Shown here one piece after another: positions 40,730 to 53,338 of a stretch of DNA of 64,000 bases. How positions within the stretch are numbered: position 1 is the first letter of the stretch; each line of letters begins with the position of its first letter. Origin of the DNA: Linnemannia hyalina (taxonomy: Eukaryota > Mortierellomycota > Mortierellomycetes > Mortierellales > Mortierellaceae); NCBI GenBank assembly GCA_019671135.1, contig JAHRHY010000027.1, forward strand, positions 120,001-184,000, read 5' to 3'. Both the position numbers and the translations under genes were made by a program. The notes below the pieces were generated by a model. It searched no databases. It was not told where the DNA came from and saw only the letters and a list, made by a program, of their open reading frames with translations.

Positions 40730-43677
40730 ATGCCAGGGGATCAAGCCAAGGGATCTATTGAGAAGTGAGTGTTCCTGCTACGATCTTTTTGACCTCACTT
40801 TCGTTCTTTGAAACCATGTTGTTAGCTGTGTCCGCCATTTGATCAACCGACAAAAAAGAAAAAAGAAAAAAGAAAAAAGAAAAAAGATAAAAGTGGATTG
40901 GAGTGAAAGAAAAGAAAGAAAGAAAAAGGAGGATGATGAAGCAAGATTCGCCGTTTATTATCATCACGATAATATATCTATCCAATCACCTCGGAATGCT
41001 TTTACTCACCCTTGCCCTTCCTATTTTCTTTTCTATTTCTCTTTCTCGTCCTCTTTACTCTGTCTCCTTTTGTCAACAATCAATTATTTAGGGATCTCCA
41101 AGGCAACTCCCGACCAAGGACTGCCCGCACCAACGACTCATCCGCACCACCCCCAGAATTATCGCCAGAACTCTTGCCTTCAAATTCTTTTTTGACCAAA
41201 CCAGGAAGAACACCACCTGAAACAATAGCCTCTTTGTCCCCTCCTGCCTCGCCATCTGCAAGCAAGGACGACGAAGACCACCCATCGCCCTCTTCTTCCT
41301 CGTCCACATCCACCCCAGCCTCAGCCTCAGGGAATTCAAAGCCATGGGCAAATCCATCAACAGGGTCGTCATCACCATCGTCTGCTCGGGGTCCACAGGG
41401 ACCTCGCCCAGGAGTGTATCGCCCCTGTGCCCGCTGTCGCGTCAAAAAGACTAAATGCGACAGGGTGAAACCGAGTTGCTCTAATTGCGACAAGGCAGGC
41501 CCTGAGGCGATCTGCGTCTACGACAACGATGAACCAACTCCCGGAGTTCTCACCTTCGCACCTCAAGCGTCATCGTCCTCGTCTCAATCATCTTCCGCGT
41601 CGACGGTCACCACTGTCATGTCAACTACCATTGGTGCTACAGCCACATCGGACCAGCCTAGCTCAGTTAGCAAGAAAGAACTGGGTGCAAGTAGGAAGTC
41701 GGCCGCTCAGGATGGATCGTCGCCATCAACTATCAAGAGCAAGGGCGCAGGAAGTACACCTGCTGGAGGCAACCATGGCAACAACGTTAGCACCAGCCCT
41801 GGTGCAGCTAATTCGAAATCCGTCGGGAATGGCCACAGTACACGGAGCAACGACAAGAGTAAAAAAGCGGCTGCGCTTTCAAATACCCCTTCACCTCTTG
41901 GTGCAACCGCGACATCCTCCTCGGCGACTAATGCAGGATCAGCAACGACGACAGCGGGTCAAGGATCGGAGGATATAGAACCCCCTCAAAAGAAAATCAA
42001 GACTGGATCAGGATTGGGGGAAGGCAACAACTCCACCATGAAGCCTAGCCCTCTGCGTAGTTCCATTACAACCGCTAGCGTTTCCGATCACCCCAAATCG
42101 ACTTCTGGCGCTAAAAAGTCATCCCAGCCATCCGAGGAAACAGTTGACATTGAAACCGTCGAGGGTAAGTTTTTTTTTTTCTTTTTTTTTCCTGTGTTAC
42201 GATGTGATCCTTGCTATTATCACCAAGTGATGATCTCGATCTTGCCGAACTATAACTCACGCCTCCCCCTTTTTTGCTTTCGGCGAACTTTCTCGGTTTA
42301 GATGGGGTTGTATCAGAGTTGTCAGTCGCGGATGTAAACAAGGATGTCAAGATGGAGGACGCTACAGAGGCGAACGATGAATCCCGGAATCCAAACAGCG
42401 GTGCAGGTACCCCTCAGGCAACCTCTGGATCAGCGGGAGCAGCAACATCCCGGTCCAAGAAGCAGGCGAAGGGCATCACCACATCCACTGGAGGCGGTGC
42501 ACCATCGCGGATCATGGCCGATCTTCCTACAGCCAGACCTACAGCACCCTTTGTGATCGACAAGAACCAAAAGGCGCGTAAGTGGGGTCGGTCCAGCGGC
42601 GTTTTCCAGACCCTAGGAGGCGAACTGTCACTCCCCTTCTGGACTTCAGGTAATAACAATTGAGTCATGCTTGTTTATGCTGGCGCAACAGAGTCAGGAA
42701 CAACGAGATATTGACATGTATGAATCTTTTTCGATATATTTCAAATAGATCAAGAGATGTTGTTGAATGAACCACGACCGTTTTTTGTTCAAAGGACGTA
42801 CACGCTCAACACGACCCCCACCACGACAGGAAACTCCGCGACGGCGACGAATTTAGCGCGGATCGCAGTTTTGAACCAGATGGATAACGGCTTTTACAAC
42901 TACGACACACCCGAGCGAGGGAGCACCCCCGAGAGCGGCGACAGCTCGCCAGCACCTCAGCCAGTCTTACCATCCAAAAAGAAGAAGATGAAGGTGCCAC
43001 AGCGCGGAATCCGGAAATCACAGGGCGGCGATGGCAACAGCAATGGTGGTGGCAGATCTGCGGGAGTGACGGCAGGCATGGAGGCCATGCAAGTGGATGA
43101 TCACCCAGTGCCGTCGTCAACTCCCAGAGCCCACTCTGGCAAGTCGTTGTCGAAGCGCAAAGGAGTCGCCAGGGTTGTGGTGGATGAGGATGCGGATAAC
43201 TCTAGTGCGCGGTCGACCCCTGGTCCATCGGCTGGAACGCCGACGATGATGAGTACAGGATCGAAACCACGCCCTATTCCGACTCGGCCTAGGACATTTC
43301 CTTGTTCATTTGAGGGATGCACCAAGTCGTTTATGGACAAGTTCCATTTGAAGCGACACGAGAAGCGCCATGTGACTCAGGTGATTACGTGTGGAGTCGA
43401 CGGATGCACCAAGGCGTACGACTCGATTAGTACGATGAGGCGGCACCAAAGTATGATGCATCGGCAGTGGAAGGAGGAGATGGAAGCCGCTGCTGCCGCT
43501 GCCGCTGCGTCGGCTTACGCGGCGCGGTCTCGAGTCGATGGCGATGGAGAGGAGGATGGCGATGGCGATGGCGACGCGGGAGTGGAGGATGATGGAGAGG
43601 AGAGCACACCTTCATCGCCGACTTTGTCTGCGACTCCCTTCACTGCGGCTTCTTCTCCCATGCGGGAACAAATCTAA
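40730..43677 (+). CDS. Transcription factor with Zn2Cys6 and two C2H2 fingers
   Basis: Exons 40730-40764, 41092-42164, 42302-42649 and 42749-43677 join in frame to 794 residues. Exon 1 is tiny (11 codons plus 2 nt) with a GTGAGT donor; frame and consensus support all borders. Residues ~124-153 form a fungal Zn2Cys6 cluster (CARCRVKKTKCDR, then CSNCDK and a final Cys). A long Ser/Thr/Ala/Gly-rich region follows. Near residues 669-725 are two C2H2 fingers (FPCSFEGCTKSF, then ITCGVDGCTKAY). The C-terminus is Ala-rich and then acidic. Zn2Cys6 domains bind DNA as fungal-specific regulators; having C2H2 fingers at the other end of the same protein is uncommon. Targets are unknown. Confidence 0.87.
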
Positions 43678-43905
43678 AAGACTCGCAGTTACTTTTTATT
43701 AAAATCTGACAAGTACAAAAATAAAATAAAATAAAAAAAACACTAATAAAGTTTCAGGTCATTGATTGATCCTGTGGAAAGAAGGAGTTTGGAGTGACTT
43801 TTCCTGGTATCGAGTGATGTGGGGTGTTTGGCCACAAAGGCTTGGCGCAATAGCTAGGCGCACTTAGAGATAGTTGTCTCTTGTTTGTTTTCTTGTTTTG
43901 TTTTT

Positions 43906-45290
43906 TTACAAGGCCAAGTTTCTGGGGACGTTGAGGACGACGCGGTAGCGGGCCTGCTGTTCGGTGATACGCTTGAAACCCTCACGGCATCCCTGAATAA
44001 CAATTGCGTACCGTAATTAAGATATGCAGATTGAAGAGAGTGAGTATGAGATGCGAGGTACATAGGGGGGAGGGGGGTCAAGAAGATATCATGCATCGAT
44101 TGTTTGTCGGCATGCTAACGGTTTATGTTTGAGGGGGTGCAGATGAACAAACTGTATTACCTTGGTGGTCATGTCGTACTCCTCGATCTCGGGTTTGATA
44201 TTGTGGCGGGCGGCGAACTCAAACATTTTGTTGACGACATGGCGCGATGCGACCAATGAACCGACGATCTTGACTGTTCAGGGGAAGGAAAAAGGGGAAA
44301 GAGACGTTAGACGCGAACAAGAATGTGCGTTGAATCAGGGAAAGGGTGTGTAGCAGTTGTAAACTTACGTTGGTTGAAGAGGACGGGCATGTAAGGGATC
44401 TCCATGGAGGACTTGGCAGCAATGCCGAGATTGATGAGGGTGCCATTGGTGATTAGGAGGCTGACGAAGGTCTCCCAGGGGAGGTCGCCTACGTGGGTGT
44501 TAAGGATGTAGTCCATCTTTGTTGTGGTGGTGATGGTATCCATTGTGCAGATAAACTCGTGTGCGCCAAAGGCCAACGCGTCCCTTTTCTTTTCTTGGGT
44601 CGATGAGATGGCGACGACTGTTTGTTGAGTAGTGAGAAGGAGAGGAAGGAATGGAATGGGGGTAGGAGCGAATAATGTGGGATTAGAGAGAGTTCAGGGG
44701 TATGATACAGAGCGATTGGAAAGAACGAGGGCGGTGGCGATGGAAGAAGGGGCAGGATGTGCGTGCATGTAATGTTTAGTAGGTGGTTGAAGATGATCGA
44801 AGATCGTGGAAGATAACGAAGGGGAGGGATGAAGCGGGGATAGCACACAAGGAAAACGGCCATTTGTGTACACGGTAGATGGATGCAGGGGCAGTAGGTG
44901 ATTGTTCGGCAGGTTAGGAATGAAGGGAGGAGGACAGAGCGTGTATTTTGTTTTGGGTAAGAGAATGATGGATTAGGAGGAGTACGAGGCAGAAAGGTTG
45001 CAGCGTACGAAGAGAAAATGAACGAGGAGGAAGATATTGGAGAGGGCTTGATAGTACGAGGAAATACAAGAGAGCTAGTCATGGAAGCGGCAAACAAATC
45101 AGGGACAGTAAACAGAAGATGGGTTGGGATGACGAAAGAAGAGAAGGATAAAACGATCAAAGCGAAGGAAGGATGACGGGAGGCAGTAGAAAAGAGGGAG
45201 ATACTGCACAGATTTGCCAAAACAGATCATCGCCTGTGTTGCTATACATTGTTCTTTGTTTCTCTCGTCTTCTTTTGTTTTGCCTCTTTA

Positions 45291-45324
<34 letters not shown>

Positions 45325-46980
45325 GCAAGGATGAAAACAATGGTGGAATGTTGCTTTGTTGGACTGGGTTAGTTCAACATGAACCACAAAAAAAGGGCTC
45401 GACCGTGCATTGTGTTCTATGCAAGTGCGGAGGAATTGAAAAGCAAGGCAGGGAATACAAGAAATATGTGGTAATTGGGAAGGAAGGAATGAATGGCGCC
45501 AAATTGCATACTGCACGCGAAAATCTACAAAGAAAAAGGTACGAGTACGTCCAACTGGCGGCAACACCTGATTAAAAAGAACAAAACAAGACCGATATTG
45601 TCGGCGACCAAAGCCGAGGAAGAAGAGATGGAGAAAAGCAACAGATATCAAGCAGCGCAGACCACATGAACGAAACTCGCGACAAGCGAGAAGGTGGGCG
45701 TCGAACTAAAATCACAACAGCATCACCGAAGAAGCGACTAAGAACATGCGAAGAAATTGCATCCCTCTTTTCTTTCATTCTTGTCCCGTACTGATATCGA
45801 CAGTCGTTCCTCATTCATGCAGGTCAAGAGTTTATCAACAATTGAATAATGAGGATTAAGGTCCGTGCCGAGCGGGAGAGTGTGAAAAAAAAAGGTTCGA
45901 GGTGGAAGTCATCCGAGCACAGCCAGGCTCGACAGTCTTTCAAAAAAAAACGGAGCAAGAATCCTTTCTTAATGTCATTCTTGGCATCGCTCGTCGATTT
46001 CCAAGAATGCACCCATGTTCAGAGCAGCACACATACACAGGAAAAAAATCAAGATTGAATGCTGAGCAAGTTATCCACGCGAAAGCCTGCCTTCTCCTTC
46101 CATCACTAATGAAACAGTGAGTGGCATTCGCTCATCTCTCCCGGCCACAATACCGCCATCTCTTTTTTTGTCATCCCGCAGGACAAATTTAGAAGCGCAG
46201 AATAAGAAAAGAACATATTCAATACCTTTGCAACCCCAGGCTTTCGCAAACTTGATTGCCAAATGACCAAGTCCACCGACACCGACAACACCGACGGTGG
46301 CGGTGGGGCTAACATTGTATCCATAGAGGGCGCCAAAGACCGAGGCTCCGGCACAGGTCAGAGGTCCTGCATGTCGAGGCTCGATGCTGCTGGGGATCTT
46401 GTAGACGAATCGCGAGTCCCAGACGGAGGCATTGGCAAGACCGCCAACACCGTCGGTGAAGGTGGTGCGTTTGGGGCACATGTTTTCTTGACCGGAGAGG
46501 CAGAACTGGCATTCCAGGCAGGTGGAGCGGATGTAACCGAAACCGATGGTGTCGCCGATGTCGACATTGGTGACGGCCTCACCTTTGAACTCGACGCGGC
46601 CGATGATCTCGTGACCGACAACCATTCCCTCGGCCATGGCTGCGTACATGGTATCAGTATAGCAGACACCACAGCAGATGATCGCCACGGCGACTACATG
46701 GAGGGAATGCAGGGACAAGATGGGGGTACAAGGTGTTAGATCAATGAAGGTTGTGTACATAAAATGCATTGTGAAATGACCATGCAATGAATGGGTAAAA
46801 TGAGCGTGTCTTACCATCGAATTGACCGAGCTTAGGGAGTTCCAATTGCTTTTGGACGAAAGATTGACCTCCAGGTCCGGTGGCGAAGGCAGTATAGGTT
46901 GGGGTCTCGATAGAAAGGGTCTCGACGGCGGGGACCTCGATGATGGGCGCTACGACGGGCTCGGCGGTGATGAGAGTCAT
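43906..46980 (-). CDS. Zinc-dependent alcohol dehydrogenase, cinnamyl-alcohol type
   Basis: NAD(P)H-dependent reduction of aldehydes to alcohols. Five exons (46980-46815, 46693-46226, 44617-44369, 44273-44161, 43992-43906) give 360 residues, normal for the family. Catalytic-zinc motifs are CGVCYTD and GHEIIG; structural-zinc cysteines are in STCLECQFCLSGQENMC; the nucleotide fold is GVGGLGHLAIKFAKAWG, continuing across intron 3 into VVAISSTQEKKRDALAFGA. The stretch between CYTD and GHE is 12 residues, shorter than usual. Intron 3 is 1608 nt, far longer than other introns here. The gene converges on the transcription-factor gene, with 228 bp between stop codons. No signal peptide; cytosolic enzyme expected. 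Confidence 0.9.
45294..45323. repeat. T30 homopolymer within ADH intron 3
   Basis: A T run on the plus strand, A30 in the transcript. It could be the tail of a decayed retrocopy, but no element body is recognisable next to it. Confidence 0.85.
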
Positions 46981-47096
46981 GGTGAAAGAAAGGAATGCTG
47001 TGTAGAGGGAGAAGATGGAGAAGGGCGTGGTGTGAAGAGAAGAGTGAGAAGAAAGGAAAGAAAGAAAGAAAGAAAAAAACGTAGGATATGAGACAC

Positions 47097-47106
47097 GCTT
47101 TTTATA
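47097..47106 (-). promoter_or_regulatory. Candidate TATA box of the dehydrogenase gene
   Basis: The minus strand reads GTATAAAAAG about 120 bp upstream of the ATG, a good position for a fungal core promoter. Confidence 0.5.
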
Positions 47107-47121
47107 CGTCTTTCAATAGGC

Positions 47122-47190
47122 GGAAAGGGGGGGACAAGAGTAAAACGATGCCTGAAAGGGGGGCAAGAGTAAAACGATACCTGAAAGGGC
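47122..47190. repeat. Two-copy direct repeat upstream of the dehydrogenase promoter
   Basis: CAAGAGTAAAACGAT followed by CCTGAAAGG occurs twice about 32 bp apart, with G-rich runs between, just upstream of the candidate TATA box. It may be a pair of regulator sites; function is inferred from position only. Confidence 0.6.
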
Positions 47191-50100
47191 AGTGGCTGTT
47201 AAAGTTTAGAGAAGGTATGCCATTCATTGATATGTGTCTTTATTCGTCTTTCTCCCTGTCGTGAGGCCACTGAACACGAAAGTCACATAACCACCTAGGT
47301 CGCACAAGCCAAAAAACAAAACAAAACAAAAAACAAGTGAGTGAAAGAAAACTGGGCTTGAACCGTCACCTTCGTTACCGTGTGCCCAATGTCCCTTATT
47401 TCGCTTGTCAAAATCAAAATGTGAGAATTCGTTTACGACGTATTGTTATGTTTACGTTTAAGTTTAGTTGCTTTGCCAATCAACCCAATTTTTTTTTGAG
47501 TAACTATAGTGATTGTTCCTTCCTTGCATTCATAAACCCCTTTCTCTTTGCATCCCCCCGTCTTCAGGCACACCACGCGGTTTGGCTGCATCTTCCCAGT
47601 CAGCGCACAAAACGCCGCGATCGATATACTCCCGCCACTAATATCTCTCGCGTTCACCCCTTTCCTACAACCGAAAGCAACGAGATAGGACTTAGTTTAC
47701 TGCTTTGTCCATTGGGGGAGAGAGTGAATGTATCTCCCTATGATGGACACACACATTTAGTGATGACCCACTTATTTGACCCATTCGTTTTGTTACGCAG
47801 AGTAAAATGAGTCGAATGGGCCCGTTCGCTCGAGTTGCCAGGATCAACTGACTTCCAATCATAGCTGGTCCTGCATATTTGACAGTCAAGAGGTGTGATA
47901 TCCGTCGCAGCTGCGCCGTCTTCAACAAATGAACGTGAGATCGTCATCATGGGTTTAGTGATGGCGACCCTGGCAACGATTGATGGTCCAGGAATTCGGA
48001 CGATCTCCTCAGAGCCATACAATTCACGACGGGCCGGGCACATTGAAAACATGCGAATGATTATGTACCCTTTGCTTTCTCGTACCTTGTATATATATAT
48101 TCATGCGACAGGGACATTATCATCAACTAATTCAAACGGTGGCCGCTCGGCTTCCGTGGAGCGTCTTGAGGGTGAAGATGTAACGACACGAGGACGTGTC
48201 GATCCGCCTCTTCATGATCTGCTGCATCCACATTTCCCCTCGATCACACTACTATAATTGCACAAATCGTAAACTGCCAGGCCGTCACTGTCTTGTATCC
48301 CTTTTTCCTCAGTACCTTGCGGGTAAAATGAGACATATGTTGGATGCTCTCTATTTTCTTTCCGTTGATTGCCTCCCTTCTCATCTTGAGCCACGACAAT
48401 GGTACGAATATCCCGACAGCTTCCAACCTTGGATAAATAGCCAAGGTGTCTACCCTTCTTTTTCATTTCTTCCTTTCTCCCAGGTACCATCTCATCACAC
48501 CTGCATTTCACTTTGGGACAATTATGCGCTATGCAAATTACACCCGCCAACAACAGGGGTTTGGTCTACCATATCGTATCACTCATCGAAAACAGGCGTC
48601 TCAAGGTATGTACTTTTATTGGTATTCGCCTAATTGAACGATAATACCCATCGCCGCCGGAGCGCCGAAGTCTTCAGTTAAAGTTCCATTGATTTGTCGG
48701 AGAATGGTTCAGAGAGAGAGAGAGCCAAAGAAAAAAAAGAAAAAATTGCAATGCTCTATTTAAATTCATGTCCATCCGTCGCCCCCTATTGTACTATTGT
48801 AATTAACCCTAACTGTCAGAGAAACAAAAAGACGACAGCAGGCACATGGTGCTCTATTTAATTCCACAGCACAGGAGGAGGAGGGTGCAATAGACACAAT
48901 GATACAGCCTTGAGCTTACTGTTCTGGGTGGCAACATGAGATCAACCATGGGCAAACAAGGCAGGGCGTTTTGTTTTATCTCAGCCATTTTGTTGATTAA
49001 GAAATGGATTGAAATCGACGGTGACGGCGACGGCAACAGACGCCGCTGTGTTTTTGTGTTTCTGTGTTCATATCGAGAAGAAGGAAGAAGACGAAACATA
49101 ATGTATTTTTGGCGGTAAGCGTGAGAGATGATTCTGTGGTGGACTAGCCCACGGGAAATCGCCTGACACCCCCCAACGACAACAATACACTCCAAGGGCT
49201 GTAGTCTTTTGGAGAACCTGAAAATACGACTCACAAAACAACACAACGGTAAAAAAAAGAGTCAAAACTGCCAGAGAGAACCGAATAGCGATGAAATTAA
49301 AAGGAGGCGAGACACTGAAAAGAAAGGCAGGTGGGAGCAAGAAGGCGAACAGGCAGGAGCGAACGTAGGGTAGGAAAAGAAAATTATGGCAAAAATGGAT
49401 GAAAAAGAAAGAGAACAAGAGCCTTGCTCGAACCCAACAGTATACCATGTCACAAGTCGCTTTATGGGCATGACGAAGTACAGCTAAAACTCGTTCCTCT
49501 CTTTCTTCGTCTCATCCCACAAAAGAAACGGCATTCATATATATGTATATTTTGTCTCCCTTCTTTGTTTCTTCCATTCAACTCCTGTCGGAATCGAGCA
49601 GGAGAGATTGAAAGAAGGGAGTCACCATTTGTCCGTCTCATATATCCATCTTCCCTATTGGCGGGGCGACATTTTCTGAGATTGCATTTCGATCCCGGAC
49701 CACCCAACCCTCCAAATGACTGACCCTGTCCCTTCCTCCTCCCCCGATTGATATTTCTTTTTCTTCACTTTTTTTTGTACGTGGGTGTGTTCAGGACCTG
49801 AGACAGACGGCAGGGGTCTTTAGGTGACTTTAGCTAAAGGGGTAGGAGGAAGGACGAGAAAGGGATGGCATCTTTTTTGCTTTCGTTATGGGGTTCTTCC
49901 TGCATGCTGAATTTGCCATGGTATCTGATAGAAAGGCATATTCAATTAGATGTCGATCAGAGAAGAACAAGACAAAAAGAGCCAGGGAGACAGAGACAGA
50001 GAGAGAGAAATGAATGGGGATGATGCCCTTGTTCCTTCTCCGTCTCCTTGCAGCATGTTAAAGTGTTAAAGCGAGAGGGGTGGATCGGATATCCCCTTTG

Positions 50101-50734
50101 ACCCATCATCATCTGTCCACCCCATTCTTTCACTCTATCACACTCATCCCCCTGCGCTGCATGCTTTTGAATAAGAAATGTGAGTCCTCACATGCCCTTC
50201 TCATTCTCTCTCCTTAGTCGTCCATCGTGGCTGACAGCTATCTTGCGCTCCCTCTCTCCTTGCCGGGATAGTTAGTCGTTGTCTCTATATGTTGCAACTT
50301 GCAAGTGCGTGGAGGATGATGAGAGTGAAAGAAGTAAAAAAAAAAAGGGAAAAAGAAGAGCTGTTGTGTTCTATTCTTGTCTTTTGTGCAGTCGTTGCCT
50401 CTTTCCATGGCTGTTGGGTTTTGGGTTCAATCAATCAACAATACAAACAGACAGAATGGCCCGTCTCTTTGCTTTGTTTATCTTTTCCTTTTATTCTTTT
50501 GTTTCTTCCTTCCTCTTTCTCTTCCTCCTTTCTTTCTTTCTTTTTCACTGATCTCCATCGCCATCTCATCTCCCTCCTTTCTTCCTCCACTCTCTCTCTC
50601 ACACACATCAACTCATTCACTCTCCTCTTATTCCTCGTCCTCCTCCCACTTACTTCCTTCACAGAATACCCTCGTACGCAATATTAAAACAGCTATTTAA
50701 TCAATCCTTTTTATAATACCAATCGCCCACTTCT
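47191..50734. other. 3.5 kb without a recognised gene
   Basis: The right end (50450-50730) is CT-rich leader for the membrane-protein gene. Elsewhere short frames exist but none has a start, splice chain or family motif I trust. A T-loop-like GGTTCAAGCC on the minus strand near 47350 does not fold into a tRNA. Confidence 0.45.
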
Positions 50735-51871
50735 ATGGCCGCCCAACCTACCGAAACCTCCGCCCCAGGAGTGCCTACCACCACACCACCCGCCCCAACT
50801 GTCCCCGCAGCCACAACCACAACCACAGCCAATCTTCCTACCACCCCTGCAACTTCTGATGTCCCTGTCGTCCCCAATCCCACCCCAGAACCAACCTCCG
50901 ACACTCCTGACCCTTCCCAAACTGGTACTCCAAAGACCAAAAACCCTACCAGGACTACCAGTAGGGTCACCTCTTCCGCGACAGGACCTGCCACCGGAAC
51001 TGCCACCCTCCCCGGCGGCGGCGGCGGCAACGGCCCTGATCAAAAGGACGGGGGCAGCGGTAAATCGATTCTTGCACCAGTCGTTGGAGGTATTGCCGGC
51101 GCCCTTGTTCTCGCCTTTCTCGTGGCCGTCTTTGTAATGCGTCACAGGAAAAAGAACAAGGCCCGCAAGAGACGTCTTGAGTTTTTGGATGATCATAACG
51201 CTGGACCCATTACTTCTGGCGCTACTACTGGTGGTGCTGGCGGAGCTGCAGGTAGTCATCGCCCCGACTCTCTCTCGAGTCCCCTGCCTCCCCGCCCCGC
51301 AACCCCTATTGGTCGCTCGTCTGGCCCTGGAGGCCGTCCTTTGGAAATGGCCGCCATTGGCGGAGCTGGCGCCGCTGCTGCTCACCACCACCACAAACAA
51401 CAGCAACAGCAACATCAGGCCGACGGCTACGATTACCAGCAAGGATACCAACAAGTGCCCTATGGAGGATACCCTGACCCCGCACAACAGCAGCCATATG
51501 ACCAATACGACCCCTACTATGCCCAGCGTCAACAGCAGCAGGCCCAAGAGTATTACGCAGACCAGCAGCAGGGTTACTATCCAGAGGCCCACTCGTACCA
51601 GCAGCAGAACCAGTTCACCCCCGAAGCACCCGTCCGCGGTTCTCCTGCTATGACCCAGAACACTGTAGCATCCAACCTGGCATACCCTCCCCCACCTCCC
51701 TCGACCACGACAGGAGGCCATTCGTCTCCCAGAACAACTCCTCTCCAACAGTCCGCCGTCCCTGTACCTGCACAAGGCTCGTTTGAGAAGGGTGCCCCCT
51801 ATGCCAACAGTAGCTCTGCTGCCAGGAACCCTCAGGTTATCACTGAAGATGACGTCAAGGTCCCCATGTAA
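50735..51871 (+). CDS. Single-pass membrane protein with Ser/Thr/Pro-rich ectodomain
   Basis: 378 residues, one exon. Residues 1-105 are Thr/Pro/Ser-rich and likely O-glycosylated, ending in a Gly run. Residues ~111-133 form one transmembrane helix (ILAPVVGGIAGALVLAFLVA) followed by a basic stop-transfer (RHRKKNKARKRR). The remaining ~240 residues are a cytoplasmic tail rich in Gly/Ala, a His/Gln run and Tyr/Gln repeats (QQGYQQVPYGGYPDP). The plan resembles fungal Mid2/Wsc-like surface sensors, but there is no N-terminal signal peptide or cysteine-rich domain, so insertion would rely on the internal helix. Function is not established. Confidence 0.8.
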   Translation: MAAQPTETSAPGVPTTTPPAPTVPAATTTTTANLPTTPATSDVPVVPNPTPEPTSDTPDPSQTGTPKTKNPTRTTSRVTSSATGPATGTATLPGGGGGNGPDQKDGGSGKSILAPVVGGIAGALVLAFLVAVFVMRHRKKNKARKRRLEFLDDHNAGPITSGATTGGAGGAAGSHRPDSLSSPLPPRPATPIGRSSGPGGRPLEMAAIGGAGAAAAHHHHKQQQQQHQADGYDYQQGYQQVPYGGYPDPAQQQPYDQYDPYYAQRQQQQAQEYYADQQQGYYPEAHSYQQQNQFTPEAPVRGSPAMTQNTVASNLAYPPPPPSTTTGGHSSPRTTPLQQSAVPVPAQGSFEKGAPYANSSSAARNPQVITEDDVKVPM

Positions 51872-53157
51872 AAAATAGCCCACCCCTGTCACCATATTTC
51901 TCTAATAGTTCTCGCATTTTTTAGTTCGTATTGTTCATCCTCACTTTTGTCACCTGTGCCGTCACCTTTTTCCCGGGTCACCCGTCAACCTGCATGCATA
52001 CCTTTACCTTCCTCTTCTCCTCCCCTTTTTGCCCTCGATGCATAATAACCCATCATCACCATCATCGGCTTACTAGTCTTGTCTATGAATACAAAACAAA
52101 CACCAAAAAAACGAAACCCTTTTATTTTTCTCACAACCATGTCTTGTCTGCCACTTGTTTTCTTGGTCAGTCTCTTTTTTTTTCTTTTTTTTTTTTTTTT
52201 GGTTTTTGGAGAAATTACGCCCACGCCAAAGAGAGACGCGTTCTCTGGTCCAAGGTCCAAGATCGTGTTGTTATTTGTCTGGTAGTTCTTGTCCTACAAA
52301 CAATTCATCATCGCCGTTCTTTCGTTTTCCGTATGGTATATATGACATGACGGATAATTCTTACTGCTCTTACTTTCTTAAATGGATGTAATCTCGAGTA
52401 CCCTTTCGCGCTCATGTTGATGTAACACTATTTATCTTGAGACTTGGAAGCTCTCCAGCTCTTTCTGGGTTCAGGTCCGAGAAAAAAAAAGATGGAAGAG
52501 AGAAAGGATATGAAAAGGGGTGGTTTTATCCGGATGAGCAATCAGGGGGAAAGTAGGAAGGTAGATAGATCTAGAACCGAGGAATAAATCTAGGCACCCA
52601 AAACCCAGCCTCTCTCCTAAGAGTAATAGAGAATTACTGAGGAATGAAAAACGGGTAAGAAAGGGAAAGGGGAGAAGCTGGATTAACGACGGGGGAAGCG
52701 GGCCAATTGAACTCCATGAACAAAGACAGGTGGATGTCGTCATTGTTGACAACCGGTCGTGTCTTTTGGAGTTGGGGATGCTTTTTATACAGAAGGGGCC
52801 AGTGCCTACAACAGACGTTAATAAGTTCTTCTTTGAAGAGTGCACCAGCAAATGAGCCTAGACTTTTTCATGTTTGTCTCTTCGGCGCGGAGGAAAAATA
52901 GAAAAAGAAGATGAATGGCTTCGTGTTGTCTTTGTTGTTGTCCATGACAAACACAAACACTTTCACAAAGGAAAGAGAACGATCGATCGTCGCTGGCAAA
53001 AAAACAAATCGCCTCTTCAAGCTATATCGTGCCATTTGTTAGCCACATGAAAGCTAACGTGCGTCCTCCATCCTACCTTCCCTCTCTCGTTGGTAGAAAC
53101 TGCGTCCTTTGCAAGAAGCAAAAAGAGGTTCGTTTCTCATCCCAAAAGGGTTAGGGC
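51872..53157. other. Intergenic, no gene recognised
   Basis: Downstream of the membrane-protein gene and upstream of the tRNA-Met/LINE block. It contains T-rich runs near 52170-52200 but no convincing exon. Confidence 0.5.
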
Positions 53158-53161
53158 AAAA
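53158..53161 (-). terminator. Pol III terminator of tRNA-Met copy 3
   Basis: Four T residues on the minus strand five bases beyond the tRNA 3' end. Confidence 0.65.
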
Positions 53162-53166
53162 GATTG

Positions 53167-53238
53167 TAGCAAAGGGTGGTTTCGATCCACCGACCTCTGG
53201 GTTATGAGCCCAGCGCTCTTCCTCTGGGCGACTTTGCT
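53167..53238 (-). tRNA. tRNA-Met (CAU), elongator type, copy 3
   Basis: 72 nt, identical to copies 1 and 2. Its ~90-bp upstream flank is nearly the same as that of copy 2 (GAGAGGTTGTTGAGAACTAA and onward), ending in an A-rich tract where LINE sequence begins about 157 bp from the tRNA. Confidence 0.95.
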
Positions 53239-53329
53239 TTGAGAGGTTGTTGAGAACTAATTTTTAATATTCTCTTTGAACTCTCAGTCTCCAATGATCT
53301 ATGTCACATGACATGACGCCACCAACTTA

Positions 53330-53338
53330 GGAAAAAAA

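Noticed and set aside
44489..45220. 243-codon minus-strand frame inside ADH intron 3
   Set aside because: Pro/Ser/Phe-rich translation of CT-rich DNA; it overlaps ADH exon 3 in another frame and has no family motif.
47337..47410. Possible tRNA on the minus strand (GGTTCAAGCC resembles a B box)
   Set aside because: No matching A box at the right distance and acceptor and T stems do not pair.
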